A stretch of DNA of 10,212 bases, from the NCBI GenBank assembly GCA_045128275.1, contig JBGVRH010000070.1, positions 1 through 10,212 of the forward strand, written 5' to 3'. This document shows positions 1-5,821 of this stretch, one piece after another (within the stretch, counting starts at the first letter, position 1; each line of letters begins with the position of its first letter). A program made the translations under genes and the position numbers. The notes below the pieces were generated by a model, which did no database searches, was not told where the DNA came from, and saw only the letters and a program-made list of their open reading frames with translations. This DNA comes from CAMEON01 sp045128275 (lineage in GTDB: Bacteria > Bacillota > Clostridia > Oscillospirales > CAG-272).

Positions 1-193
1 CCATGGGGGAGGGGGCCCCTTGGGGGTTGCCCCTATGCTACCCACTATAAATTCTCTTGGAATATCTTTGCTTTTTTTATTTTTTTTGGAGATCCAAGAA
101 GCTTTTTCAAAATAGGTTGTGGGCCGCCGGAGGCCGTTCTCCTCGTTCTCCTATAAACCCAAATTTGAATCACAAAGAAAAGGACTCCCAACT
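1..193. other. Left-end non-coding region upstream of the pseudouridine synthase gene
   Basis: No gene is supported here. The first 35 bases are rich in G and C runs, and positions 66-88 are almost entirely T. A TATAAA at 46-51 could be a -10 box, but no -35 box stands at a good distance, so no promoter is called. CTTGGA (56-61) can pair with TCCAAG (93-98) across a T-rich loop, which is weak. The reading frame of the next gene is open back to a GTG at 119, but the extra 25 residues look unlike the family and the better start is at 194. A 16-base sequence shared with the mannosidase leader lies at 154-169 (listed separately). Confidence 0.6.
154..169 (+). promoter_or_regulatory. Shared leader motif TAAACCCAAATTTGAA, copy 1
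   Basis: The sequence TAAACCCAAATTTGAA ends 24 nt before the ATG of the pseudouridine synthase gene. An identical 16-base copy lies in the same orientation upstream of the alpha-mannosidase gene, and a version lacking one A lies upstream of the acetyltransferase gene. It contains the palindrome CAAATTTG. The function is unknown; a protein-binding site or a translated-region leader element are both possible. Confidence 0.45.
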
Positions 194-1270
194 ATGACCA
201 TCCACATCCCCGCCGAATACGACGGCCGCATCCTGCGCTCCTACCTCAAGCTGACCCTGGGGCTTTCTACGGCTGTCCTGTCCAAGCTCAAGAACCACGA
301 GCGGGGGATCGTAGTCAACGGTCAGCGGGTGACGGTGCGGTATGTCCTCCGCGAGGGGGATATCCTGGAGCTGTTCGACCGCGACACCGCCGAGAGCGCC
401 ACCGAGACCGTCATCCCCTGCGAGCATCCCCTGGATATCCTCTACGAGGATGATTTCGTCATCGCCCTCTGTAAGCCCGCCCATATGCCCACCCATCCCT
501 CCCACGGGCATCTGACCGACACCCTGGGCAACGCCCTGGCCTTCCGCTATGCCGAGGCCGCCGAGCCCTTCGTGTTCCGCCCTCTGGGGCGGTTGGATCG
601 CAATACCAGCGGTGTGGTGGTGGCGGGGAAGACCCGCGCCGCCTCGGGTTGTCTGTCCCGCTCCCTGCAAAAGGGGGAGGTCACCAAGCGGTACATCGCC
701 CTCGTGGTGGGGGAGATGCCCGTGGACGGCCTGGTACATACCGTGGATGCCCCCATGTATCGCGTGGAGGAGCCCATCGAGGGCGGCTTTGCCAGCATCA
801 AGCGGGCGGTGGGGGATCCCGAGACCCACGGAGCGGTGAGAGCCGTGACCCGCTTTTGTGTGCTGGCGGCGGGCGGAGGCCACTCCCTCGTCCTCTGCGA
901 GCCTGTAACGGGGCGGACGCACCAGCTGCGGGTGCATCTCTCCCATCTGGGGCATCCCATCCTGGGGGATGATCTCTACGGTGAGGCCTCCTCCCTCATG
1001 GAACGGCACGCCCTTCACGCCCTGTCCCTGTCGGTGCCCATGCCCTTCTCGCGGATGCGGGAGGACGTGAACGAGGCGGCGATCCCCTTCGCGGGGTGCG
1101 GTGAGGATTGTCCGCTGAACACCCCTTCCCCCGACGGCTTCCTCCATACCTGGGCACCTCTGCCCCAGGATATGGAGGCTGTCATCCGCTCCCTGTTCCC
1201 CCAAAGCCCTGTGCTGGCCGAGTCTCCCACGGCGGGGCTGCTCCGCAGTCTGACCCTGTCCGAGGCTTGA
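194..1270 (+). CDS. RluA-family RNA pseudouridine synthase
   Basis: This cytoplasmic enzyme would isomerise specific uridines in rRNA or tRNA to pseudouridine. An N-terminal S4-like RNA-binding region (about residues 10-65, with the GIVVNGQRV segment) precedes the catalytic domain. The family signature reads GRLDRNTSGVVV; the catalytic aspartate is D135, and the usual His before RLD is Gly here. The second family motif RTHQLRVHLSHLGHPILGD is intact, and the C-terminus ends in a typical APLPQDMEAVI segment. ATG at 194 gives 358 residues, a little longer than most RluA/RluD proteins, and has an AAAAGGA site about 10 nt upstream. The GTG at 119 would add 25 unrelated residues. The target uridine cannot be told from sequence. 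The next gene follows after 41 nt with no terminator, so the two are probably cotranscribed. Confidence 0.9.
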   Translation: MTIHIPAEYDGRILRSYLKLTLGLSTAVLSKLKNHERGIVVNGQRVTVRYVLREGDILELFDRDTAESATETVIPCEHPLDILYEDDFVIALCKPAHMPTHPSHGHLTDTLGNALAFRYAEAAEPFVFRPLGRLDRNTSGVVVAGKTRAASGCLSRSLQKGEVTKRYIALVVGEMPVDGLVHTVDAPMYRVEEPIEGGFASIKRAVGDPETHGAVRAVTRFCVLAAGGGHSLVLCEPVTGRTHQLRVHLSHLGHPILGDDLYGEASSLMERHALHALSLSVPMPFSRMREDVNEAAIPFAGCGEDCPLNTPSPDGFLHTWAPLPQDMEAVIRSLFPQSPVLAESPTAGLLRSLTLSEA

Positions 1271-1311
1271 CCCTCCCCACCTTTTGTCAAACGAAAGGAC
1301 GTTGATGCTCC

Positions 1312-2412
1312 ATGAGATCTCCAAATAATAAATATGAACGCTTCCCCATCCCTTGCATGGTGCTCTACGGGCTGGCGGCGGTATGCCTGGTTCTGTACAT
1401 CGTCATGATGAAGAGCGTGGCCTTTGCCGATTGGTTCAATGAGACCGTGGCGGCGGCTCTGCGGTCGGTGTTCGCGGTGCTGACCAACTGGATCCCCTTT
1501 TCCCTGGGAGAGGCCGTGATCCTCCTCCTCCCGCTGGCTCTGTTCCTGGTGCTGCGCCATGCCATCAAGCACTACTGTAGCTCCTGGAGAGCCGCTATGG
1601 TCTATATCGGGATGCTCCTCTCGGTGGTCGTGACCCTGTTCTCGGTGTTCACCCTGAACTTCGCGGCGGGCTATCGGGGCTCTCCTTTGGATCAGAAGCT
1701 GGAGTTGGATCGTCAGAAGGTCTCGGCACAGGAGCTGTACGATACGGCGGAGATCCTCATCGAGAACATCAACCGCGAGACTGCGGAGGTGGAATTCGGT
1801 GAGGGCGGCTTTTCGGCCATGCCCTACAATCTCCACGACATGAACCATCACCTGGCCGAGGCCTACCGCGACTTTTCGGATGAGCATGACTTCATCACCC
1901 ACGTGGACAGTCGGGTCAAGCCTGTCCTGGTCAGCGAGGTCATGTCCTATATGCACATCACGGGGGTGTACTCCTTCTTCACGGGGGAGGCCAACATCAA
2001 CGTGAATTTCCCCGACTACACCATCCCCTACACCGCCGCTCACGAGCTGGCCCACCAGAGAGGCATCGCCAGGGAGGACGAGGCCAACTTCGTGGCCTTC
2101 CTGGTCTGCATCAACTCCGACGATCCCTATATCCGCTACTGCGGCTACCTCAACGCCTACGAGTACGTGGCCAATGCCCTGTACCGCGCCGACAAGGAGC
2201 TGTACTACAAGGCAGTGGCTCACCTCAATACCGAGGTCAAGGCCGAGATGGCGGCCTACAACGATTTCTACGACAAGTACCGCGAGTCCACGGTCAGCGA
2301 GGTCTCGGGTACCATCAACAACTCGTACCTGCAAAGTCAGGGAACCCCCGGTACCGTCAGCTACGGTATGGTGGTGGATCTGACGGTGGCCTACTACAAG
2401 GCGCAAGAATAA
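1312..2412 (+). CDS. DUF3810-type membrane protein with HExxH zinc-protease motif
   Basis: The 366-residue protein has three hydrophobic segments in its N-terminal third (about residues 14-33, 64-82 and 96-118) and then a long soluble domain. That domain carries HELAH at residues 244-248, followed by QRGIAREDEANF. The pattern HExxH plus a downstream Glu (E257 is the likely third ligand) is that of a zinc metallopeptidase, and the arrangement matches the DUF3810 family found in Firmicutes and Bacteroidetes. Family membership comes from recall of this layout; protease activity and substrate are inferred. The domain's side of the membrane is not certain. The ATG at 1312 has GAAAGGA about 12 nt upstream, a slightly long spacing. 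The gene is second in an apparent operon with the pseudouridine synthase, and a strong intrinsic terminator follows the stop codon. Confidence 0.82.
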   Translation: MRSPNNKYERFPIPCMVLYGLAAVCLVLYIVMMKSVAFADWFNETVAAALRSVFAVLTNWIPFSLGEAVILLLPLALFLVLRHAIKHYCSSWRAAMVYIGMLLSVVVTLFSVFTLNFAAGYRGSPLDQKLELDRQKVSAQELYDTAEILIENINRETAEVEFGEGGFSAMPYNLHDMNHHLAEAYRDFSDEHDFITHVDSRVKPVLVSEVMSYMHITGVYSFFTGEANINVNFPDYTIPYTAAHELAHQRGIAREDEANFVAFLVCINSDDPYIRYCGYLNAYEYVANALYRADKELYYKAVAHLNTEVKAEMAAYNDFYDKYRESTVSEVSGTINNSYLQSQGTPGTVSYGMVVDLTVAYYKAQE

Positions 2413-2418
2413 GGACGT

Positions 2419-2476
2419 GGGATCCTCCCGAAACAGGCGGCTTACAGCAGATTTCGGTCGGATCCCCCTATTTTTT
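2419..2476 (+). terminator. Intrinsic terminator after the DUF3810 gene
   Basis: GGGATCC (2419-2425) pairs with GGATCCC (2460-2466), and CGAAA (2429-2433) pairs with TTTCG (2452-2456), with a small internal mismatch and an 18-nt loop. A run of six T follows at 2471-2476. It begins 6 nt after the stop codon and should end the two-gene transcript before murA. Confidence 0.8.
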
Positions 2477-2516
2477 GTTGGTATGTAAATATTTTGTTAA
2501 CTGTGGGTGTACATAC

Positions 2517-2545
2517 TTGCCAAAATTGTGCAAATGTGATATGAT
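2517..2545 (+). promoter_or_regulatory. Sigma-70 type promoter for murA
   Basis: TTGCCA (2517-2522) and TATGAT (2540-2545) are separated by exactly 17 bp, and TGA directly before the -10 box forms an extended -10. Transcription would start near 2552, leaving an untranslated leader of about 205 nt before the murA ATG. It lies just after the upstream terminator, which supports an independent murA transcript. Confidence 0.75.
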
Positions 2546-2551
2546 ATTATT

Positions 2552-2758
2552 GATATAACAAGACCAAAACCACCGCCAAAGGAGGGAAAACGTCCGCGCC
2601 AGCCTGTGAAGACCGCTGTTTCGTCGGGCGTTGCTTTGTTTTTCCACCATAATCCGTCCATTTGCGCGGTTTTTCCACATATTTCCTTATCCATTCGCCC
2701 TTCCGCCCTGACTTTGACCCGTGGCAGTCCTTCGCGGCGGCTACGATACATATATATT
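2552..2758 (+). other. Long murA leader without a start-proximal ribosome site
   Basis: This is the expected 5' untranslated region of murA. A very good Shine-Dalgarno sequence, AAAGGAGGG, lies at 2577-2585, but no ATG, GTG or TTG follows at a usable distance. The nearest in-frame candidate, GTG at 2606, is about 21 nt away and would add a 51-residue extension with no likeness to MurA. No purine-rich site precedes the ATG at 2759, which sits in an AT-rich TATATATTATG context. TTTTTCCAC occurs twice (around 2640 and 2673). I do not recognise a known riboswitch or T-box. Confidence 0.45.
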
Positions 2759-4060
2759 ATGGATAAACTTTTCATTCACGGCGGCTACCGCCTCAACGGT
2801 ACCATCGCCATCAGCGGCATGAAGAACGCTGCCCTTCCCATTCTCTTCGCCTGCGCCCTGAATTCCGAAACCTGCGTCCTGCACAACGTCCCCGAGGTCA
2901 GCGACGTGGAGGCCACCATGGAGATTCTCTCCGAGATGGGCTGTGTCATCCGCCGTCTCTCTCCCACTACCGTGGAGATCAACGGTGCGGGCTTCCGCGC
3001 GGGTACCTCTCCCGAGGGCCTTGTCAGCTCCATCCGCGCCTCCTCCTACCTCATGGGTGCCGAGCTGGGCCGCTTTGGCTTCACCAAGATCGCCTTCCCC
3101 GGCGGCTGTAAATTCGGCGTGGCCCGCCCCCTGGACTACCACATCCGCGCCTTTGAGATCATGGGCGCCGAGATGGAGACCACGGGCTACGGCTTCAGCG
3201 GCGAGGCTCCCGACGGTCTGCACGAGGGCAAGATCATCCTGGACATGGCCTCGGTTGGCGCCACCGTCAACATCATCCTGGCCGCCGCTCTCACCCCCGG
3301 CACCACCGTCATCGGTAACGCTGCCAGAGAGCCTCATATCGTGGCTCTGGCCAACTTCCTGAACATGTGCGGAGCCCGTGTCCTGGGCGCGGGTACATCC
3401 GAAATTCGCATTGATGGCGTTAGCAAATTGCATGGTTGCACCTACACCGTGATCCCCGACATGATCGAGGCCGGCACCTATATGTGCGCCGTGGCCGGCA
3501 CGGGCGGCCGAGTCACGCTGACGAACGTCATTCCCAAGCATCTGGAGTCCATCATCAGCAAGCTCACCGAGATGGGCGTGCAGATCGACGAGGGCGAGGA
3601 CACCATTACCGTGACCTCCTCGGGCCGTCTCAAGGGTGCCGCCATCACTACCGCCGTCTATCCCGGCTTCCCCACCGATATGCAGCCCCAGTTCGGCGTG
3701 CTTCTCTGCGTCGCCCAGGGCATGAGCACCATCAACGAGAAGATCTGGGACAACCGCTTCGCTTACCTTGACGAGCTGATCCGCATGGGTATCACCGTGA
3801 CCCGCTCGGTCAACACCGCCTGGTTCCCCGGCAACCAGAAGCTCCTCGGTTCCTCCGTGGCCGCCACCGACCTTCGCGGCGGCGCGGCTATGGTCATCGC
3901 GGGTCTCATGGCCCAGGGTGTCACCGAGATCTCCAATCCCCACTACATCGACCGTGGCTACGATGATCTGATCGGCAAGCTCCGTTCCTTGGGCGCCTAC
4001 ATTGACCGCCGCGAGGTTTTTCCTGAATGCACTCCTATCGCTGTAAATTCCCGGTCGTGA
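2759..4060 (+). CDS. murA: UDP-N-acetylglucosamine 1-carboxyvinyltransferase (MurA)
   Basis: MurA transfers enolpyruvate from phosphoenolpyruvate to UDP-GlcNAc, the first committed step of peptidoglycan synthesis, in the cytoplasm. The 433-residue product starts MDKLFIHGGYRLNG and has the SGMKNAALP motif with substrate-binding K22, the PGGC loop with catalytic C117 (the residue alkylated by fosfomycin), the GFPTDMQPQ motif with D307 (general base region) and YIDRGYDD with R399. The loop after the cysteine reads GGCKFGVARPLD, apparently one residue longer than the common GGCxIGxRPxD form. The ATG at 2759 is chosen because homology begins there; the frame is open back to a GTG at 2606 but those 51 residues look like leader sequence. 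Start-site strength is odd because there is no nearby ribosome site. It has its own promoter and terminator, so it is probably monocistronic. Confidence 0.95.
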   Translation: MDKLFIHGGYRLNGTIAISGMKNAALPILFACALNSETCVLHNVPEVSDVEATMEILSEMGCVIRRLSPTTVEINGAGFRAGTSPEGLVSSIRASSYLMGAELGRFGFTKIAFPGGCKFGVARPLDYHIRAFEIMGAEMETTGYGFSGEAPDGLHEGKIILDMASVGATVNIILAAALTPGTTVIGNAAREPHIVALANFLNMCGARVLGAGTSEIRIDGVSKLHGCTYTVIPDMIEAGTYMCAVAGTGGRVTLTNVIPKHLESIISKLTEMGVQIDEGEDTITVTSSGRLKGAAITTAVYPGFPTDMQPQFGVLLCVAQGMSTINEKIWDNRFAYLDELIRMGITVTRSVNTAWFPGNQKLLGSSVAATDLRGGAAMVIAGLMAQGVTEISNPHYIDRGYDDLIGKLRSLGAYIDRREVFPECTPIAVNSRS

Positions 4061-4120
4061 GTGCCGACTGCCAAAAACCGCAAAAGCACAGGAACGCGAC
4101 TGGACAAAATCACCAACTCC

Positions 4121-4157
4121 ACTCCCATTCACCCCAATAATTGAACCAAATGGGAGT
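4121..4157 (+). repeat. Inverted repeat upstream of the murA terminator
   Basis: ACTCCCATT (4121-4129) and AATGGGAGT (4149-4157) form a perfect 9-bp stem with a 19-nt loop. The right arm ends 1 nt before the terminator stem begins, giving two adjacent hairpins at the end of the murA transcript. It may protect the 3' end or help termination. Confidence 0.5.
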
Positions 4158-4158
4158 A

Positions 4159-4205
4159 GAAAGCACCGCAAACCCGAGTTTTCGGGGATGCGGTGCTTTC
4201 ATTTA
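4159..4205 (+). terminator. Terminator hairpin after murA
   Basis: GAAAGCACCGCA (4159-4170) pairs perfectly with TGCGGTGCTTTC (4189-4200). CCCGA (4173-4177) and TCGGG (4182-4186) extend the hairpin beyond a small internal mismatch to a 4-nt loop. The sequence after it, ATTTATTCTC, is only moderately T-rich, but the stem is long. It lies about 100 nt after the murA stop. Confidence 0.7.
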
Positions 4206-4213
4206 TTCTCTGC

Positions 4214-4290
4214 TATATATTTTTTGATATGCCCGATTTTCGGCATATCATTTTTTATATGCTCAAAATCCGACATATTATTTTTGATAT
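4214..4290 (-). repeat. Degenerate 30-bp tandem repeat, about 2.5 units
   Basis: Read on the minus strand, two 30-base units and a partial third share the form (C/T)ATAT(A/C)AAAAA followed by an ATATG core. If translated they would give ten-residue units IKNNMSDFEH, IKNDMPKIGH and IKKYI, and the frame is open from about 4546 to 4199. No start codon with a ribosome site was found for it, and it would overlap the end of the acetyltransferase gene and its terminator, so it is not called as a gene. The stretch is much more AT-rich than its surroundings. The rest of 4300-4390 holds nothing I recognise. Confidence 0.5.
4226..4256 (+). terminator. Possible second hairpin with T-tract
   Basis: GATATGCC (4226-4233) pairs with GGCATATC (4242-4249) with an 8-nt loop, and six T follow at 4251-4256. 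It could be a back-up terminator for murA. The same bases are also part of a degenerate 30-bp repeat, so the hairpin may instead be a property of that repeat. Confidence 0.4.
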
Positions 4291-4393
4291 ATGGCGGTTT
4301 TGGGGTCGATTTTTGAAAATTCGGAGTGAAAAAACTGTTTGAAAACCGTCGGGAGGCGGGGTATTGAGGGTCGGGGCAAACACAAAACTGTAC

Positions 4394-4423
4394 AAAAAAG
4401 GATGCCTCCCATGGGAAGCATCC
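4394..4423 (-). terminator. Intrinsic terminator of the acetyltransferase gene
   Basis: On the minus strand GGATGC (4423-4418) pairs with GCATCC (4405-4400), and inner TCCC and GGGA extend it past one mismatch. A run of six T on the minus strand (4399-4394) follows. It lies about 60 nt after the acetyltransferase stop codon and faces the murA terminator, so the two genes converge. Confidence 0.8.
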
Positions 4424-4481
4424 TGGCTTGCGGCGGGTATTTTCGGCTCCTTTGCGAGGCCGGCGAGATGGGATTTGGCGG

Positions 4482-4982
4482 TCAGAAACGGATCCGCATC
4501 TGGTACCACGCCGCGCCGCCGTGCTCGGAGGAGGAGATGCCCTCATTGACGAAACCGAACTTGGCGTAGTAGCGGAGCTTATGCTCCTTGCAGGTCAGCA
4601 CCAGTCCTTCCCTTCCCTGCGTGGCCTCCTCGCGGCACTCTCGGATGGCGGTCTCCAGAAGCATCCCCGCATAGCCCAAGCAACGGTGGTCAGGGTGAGT
4701 GGCCACGCCGAAGATCATCTGCCAGCGGCCATTGGGGTCATGGAGGGACGTATCGTGGAACATCTCGTCCCGCAGATCCTCCTCGTCCGAGAGGGAGCCG
4801 TTGACCATGCTGACCAGCTCCCCGTCGGCAAACAGGAGCCAGAAGCGGTCGGGAAAGGCCTCCAGTCGGGCGGCGAAGGACTCAAAGGGCGCGGCCTCGG
4901 CGGGGGGAAAGCAGGCGGCCTCCAGGGCGGTAATGGCGGCGGTATCGGCGGCGGTGGCTTTACGGATGGTAAGGGTGGGCAT
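4482..4982 (-). CDS. GNAT-family N-acetyltransferase
   Basis: The 166-residue protein begins MPTLTIRKATAADTAAITALE, a typical GNAT beta1-alpha1 start. Residues 86-110 (the GRWQMIFGVATHPDHRCLGYAG segment) contain the acetyl-CoA pyrophosphate-binding motif R/QxxGxG/A as RCLGYAG (100-106). A C-terminal YYAKFGF (138-144) is the usual motif-B element. The HPDHR and CKEHKLRYYAKFGF forms resemble the arylalkylamine-N-acetyltransferase-like branch, but the substrate is unknown. The ATG at 4982 has AAAGGAG about 7 nt upstream, so the 57 extra residues possible from an ATG at 5153 are rejected; they would run through repeat DNA. No clear promoter was found. A variant of the shared leader motif lies 25 nt upstream of the start, and a good terminator follows the gene. 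Confidence 0.85.
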   Translation of the reverse strand: MPTLTIRKATAADTAAITALEAACFPPAEAAPFESFAARLEAFPDRFWLLFADGELVSMVNGSLSDEEDLRDEMFHDTSLHDPNGRWQMIFGVATHPDHRCLGYAGMLLETAIRECREEATQGREGLVLTCKEHKLRYYAKFGFVNEGISSSEHGGAAWYQMRIRF

Positions 4983-5007
4983 GGTTGAGCTCCTTTGGAG
5001 GTTAGTA

Positions 5008-5022
5008 TTCAAATTGGGTTCA
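5008..5022 (-). promoter_or_regulatory. Shared leader motif, variant copy
   Basis: The minus strand reads TGAACCCAATTTGAA, which matches TAAACCCAAATTTGAA except for one base change and one missing A. It ends 25 nt before the acetyltransferase ATG, the same relative place as the two perfect copies before the pseudouridine synthase and mannosidase genes. Confidence 0.4.
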
Positions 5023-5057
5023 TCGGTCTGAAGCCCGATAAACCGCAATGAAAGTAA

Positions 5058-5160
5058 TAGGGAATAGTGAAGAGTGAATAGGTAAGGAGGGAAACCTTCG
5101 GTTTCCTTCATTTCAATCAAATATGGACAAATCCGAAGGATTTGCACCTCCACTCTTCAC
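5058..5160. repeat. Hairpin-bearing inverted repeat element
   Basis: GTGAAGAGTG (about 5067-5076) is the inverse of CACTCTTCAC (5151-5160). Between them lie two 7-bp hairpins with 3-nt loops: GGAAACC-TTC-GGTTTCC (5090-5106) and CAAATCC-GAA-GGATTTG (5128-5144). The loops and closing pairs of the two hairpins are themselves inverse of one another. The whole looks like a small palindromic repeat element of the kind dispersed in many genomes. It carries no T-tract typical of a terminator. Confidence 0.5.
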
Positions 5161-5214
5161 TCTTCACTTTTCACTCTTCACTCTTCACTCTTCACTCTTC
5201 ACTCTTCACTCTTC
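5152..5214. repeat. Tandem heptamer repeat, nine ACTCTTC units
   Basis: Nine consecutive 7-bp units of ACTCTTC run without interruption; the third is ACTTTTC and the rest are identical. The period of seven is not a multiple of three, and the array lies between the stop codon of the second ChrA gene and the acetyltransferase gene, so it is non-coding. Such near-perfect arrays can change length by slippage. Confidence 0.9.
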
Positions 5215-5233
5215 ACTTCAATTGGGTTTCTTC

Positions 5234-5821
5234 CTACGGCATATAGAGGATCATGCCCATGACTGCCGAGAGCAGGATGAGCAGGATGGGGGAGACGGGC
5301 TTTTTGGTGAGCTTGCGGACAGCCAGGGCGGCCAGCGCAAGGATGGCCAGGATGGCGGCTCCGCGGAGGTCGAGGGAGGTCAGTCCCACCTCCCGCAGGG
5401 TGGCGAGATCCCCGAAGCCTCCCACGCGGCTGAGGAGCATGGTAACGGCAGTGGCCAGGATCAGACCCACCACGCAGGGACGGATGCCCCCGAGGAAGGC
5501 CTTGACACCGCCGTACTTCATGAGTCCCCGCAGGGCCATGGCGATGATCAGGATGATGACAAAGGAGGGCAGGACGACACCGAGGGTCGCCGCCGCCGCA
5601 CCCAGGGCTCCGCCCTGGGAGGAGCCTACGAAGGTGGCCATATTGACGGCGATGGGGCCGGGGGTGGATTCCGCCACGGCGATCATATTGAGGAGAGCAT
5701 CCTCGGTGAGCCAGCCGTGGGACAGGGTCTCCTCGCGGATGAGGGAGATCATGCCGTAACCGCCGCCGAAGGAAAAGGCACCGATCCGCAGAAAGGTCAG
5801 GAACAGCTCCAGGTAGTTCAT
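5234..5821 (-). CDS. ChrA-family chromate-type transporter, second half-size subunit
   Basis: This 195-residue membrane protein belongs to the CHR (ChrA) transporter family. FGGG is at residues 18-21 and AESTPGPIAVN at 50-60, both hallmarks of a CHR domain. Several hydrophobic segments follow, ending MGMILYMP. A full ChrA has two such domains; here each is a separate gene, as in short-chain CHR pairs where both halves are needed. Chromate or sulfate transport is the family role, but the real substrate in this organism is unknown. The ATG (5821-5819) overlaps the stop of the previous gene as ATGA, and a purine-rich GGGAGGGG site stands about 5 nt upstream, indicating translational coupling. 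No terminator was seen after it. Confidence 0.87.
   Translation of the reverse strand: MNYLELFLTFLRIGAFSFGGGYGMISLIREETLSHGWLTEDALLNMIAVAESTPGPIAVNMATFVGSSQGGALGAAAATLGVVLPSFVIILIIAMALRGLMKYGGVKAFLGGIRPCVVGLILATAVTMLLSRVGGFGDLATLREVGLTSLDLRGAAILAILALAALAVRKLTKKPVSPILLILLSAVMGMILYMP

Noticed and set aside
46..51. TATAAA as a promoter for the pseudouridine synthase gene
   Set aside because: No -35 box occurs at 16-18 bp; the nearest TTG-containing candidates are at 13 or 20 bp.
119..193. N-terminal extension of the pseudouridine synthase from GTG 119
   Set aside because: No ribosome site fits, the residues are basic and unlike the family, and the shared leader motif falls within it.
1015..2406. 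463-residue minus-strand frame opposite the DUF3810 gene
   Set aside because: The plus-strand product has helices and an HELAH motif; the opposite frame has only His/Val/Gly-rich sequence and spans two genes.
2640..2680. DnaA-box-like TTTTCCACA near the murA leader
   Set aside because: Only one good match, with a second imperfect one, and no dnaA, dnaN or AT-rich unwinding cluster, so an origin is not supported.
2606..2758. 51-residue N-terminal extension of MurA
   Set aside because: MurA homology starts at MDK (2759); the SD at 2577-2585 is about 21 nt from GTG 2606, too far for ordinary use. Kept as an open question in the findings.
2741..4171. 476-residue minus-strand frame opposite murA
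   Set aside because: It is an antisense shadow of a clear murA gene and would start within the murA terminator.
4199..4546. 115-residue minus-strand frame containing the ten-residue repeats
   Set aside because: It overlaps the acetyltransferase end and its terminator, has no ribosome site, and its first two thirds look random.
5152..5214. Heptamer array as a CRISPR array
   Set aside because: The units are 7 bp and contiguous with no spacers, and no cas gene is present.
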